Shown in pieces: positions 61,609 to 64,000 of a stretch of DNA of 64,000 bases. The DNA is from Mallotus nudiflorus. Its lineage: Eukaryota; Streptophyta; Magnoliopsida; Malpighiales; Euphorbiaceae. Location: the NCBI GenBank assembly GCA_947683625.1, contig CANTUR010000906.1:930001-994000 (forward strand), in the 5' to 3' direction. The stretch's first letter is position 1; every line of letters begins with the position of its first letter. A model generated the notes under the pieces. The model was not told where the DNA came from and ran no database searches. It was given only the letters and a program-made list of their open reading frames with translations. The position numbers and the translations under genes were made by a program.

Positions 61609-62132
61609 TGTTATAACCTATATTTTTATTTATTAAATTAAAAGGGGAATTATTGAGTTTTAATTATTATTTTATTTAATTAGTGTTGAATGAAATATTT
61701 TAATACATTTTGATAATTATTTATGTATGTGTGGGTATAAGTATTTGGGTGAGATTTAATATTTAATATTTAATATTTTTAAATTATTTAAATATTTTAT
61801 ATGTACCTTTTGTATTTTGTACAATTATTTTTTAAAAAAATTTACAAGTTAAAAATGATTTTTTTCTTCTCTTCTCTCCCTCCTTTTTTTTTTCTTCTTT
61901 TCCTTCTTCCTTCTTCCCTTCTCCACCCAACACCACTGCCACCAACATTGTGCCAGTCAACTGCCATGTCGCCACCTCTAAGTAATGACACCGTCAGCAC
62001 CTCCAGCCACTAGCGGTATCTCCTTCCTCTTCATTCCTCTTTGGTGCTGGTTTGCTTTGGAGATCGCTTGACATTTTCGACCATCTCAAATGATGTCACT
62101 GATCTCTTTTGAATGTCCTCCTCTTGGGCATT
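61609..62132 (+). repeat. 3' LTR of element A, first part
   Basis: Collinear with 20238-20760 (tgttataacctatattttta, CT-rich block at 61860-61925, 'gaatgtcctcctcttgggca'). Cut at gcatt by LTR E; the rest lies outside the window. Confidence 0.92.

Positions 62133-64000
<1,868 letters not shown>

Overview
This is a plant nuclear window, most likely from a eudicot. It holds two intact tandem multi-exon genes for cellulose synthase-like proteins of the CslE type, followed by about 50 kb of nested plant LTR retrotransposons. The AT-rich introns with GT/AG borders, the MITE-like hairpins, and the Ty1/copia and Ty3/gypsy (Tekay/Del and Tat-like) elements are all plant features. The species cannot be named from the sequence alone; the CslE proteins look like those of a dicot, and Malpighiales is only a guess.

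Layout. 1-737: 3' end of a Tekay-type LTR. 738-3705: AT-rich flank with one MITE-like hairpin. 3706-9271 and 10035-13447: CslE gene 1 (740 aa deduced) and CslE gene 2 (737 aa deduced), both on + with eight exons each. 13610-20237: degenerate Ty1/copia element on -, interrupted by a Tat-type LTR (16301-18527). From 20238 past the right edge: an old Tekay-type Ty3/gypsy element ('A', + strand) hit by at least five later insertions. These are a solo LTR in its 5' LTR (22084-25339, TSD ATGCT); solo LTR 'B' in its gag (26588-41383), which itself contains complete element 'C' (29300-40793, - strand, TSD GCCTA); Tat-like gag-only element 'D' in its integrase (44144-60665), which holds a further solo Tekay LTR 'F' (49129-52348, TSD AAGCT) and a 1.5 kb repeat-bearing insert; and LTR 'E' (62133 to the edge) in its 3' LTR. 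The deepest chain is four levels: copia > A > B > C.

Function. The CslE genes should encode Golgi or plasma-membrane GT2 glycosyltransferases; all catalytic motifs are present in both. None of the retroelements can encode an intact protein set. C is the best preserved: one 1583-codon gag-pol frame without frameshifts, broken by seven stops, every one TAG.

The most notable unexplained signal is a pair of hairpin modules inside the long Tekay LTRs. They keep their base pairing through paired substitutions between diverged LTR families, which suggests conserved structured RNA in the transcribed leader or tail. All alignments were done by eye.
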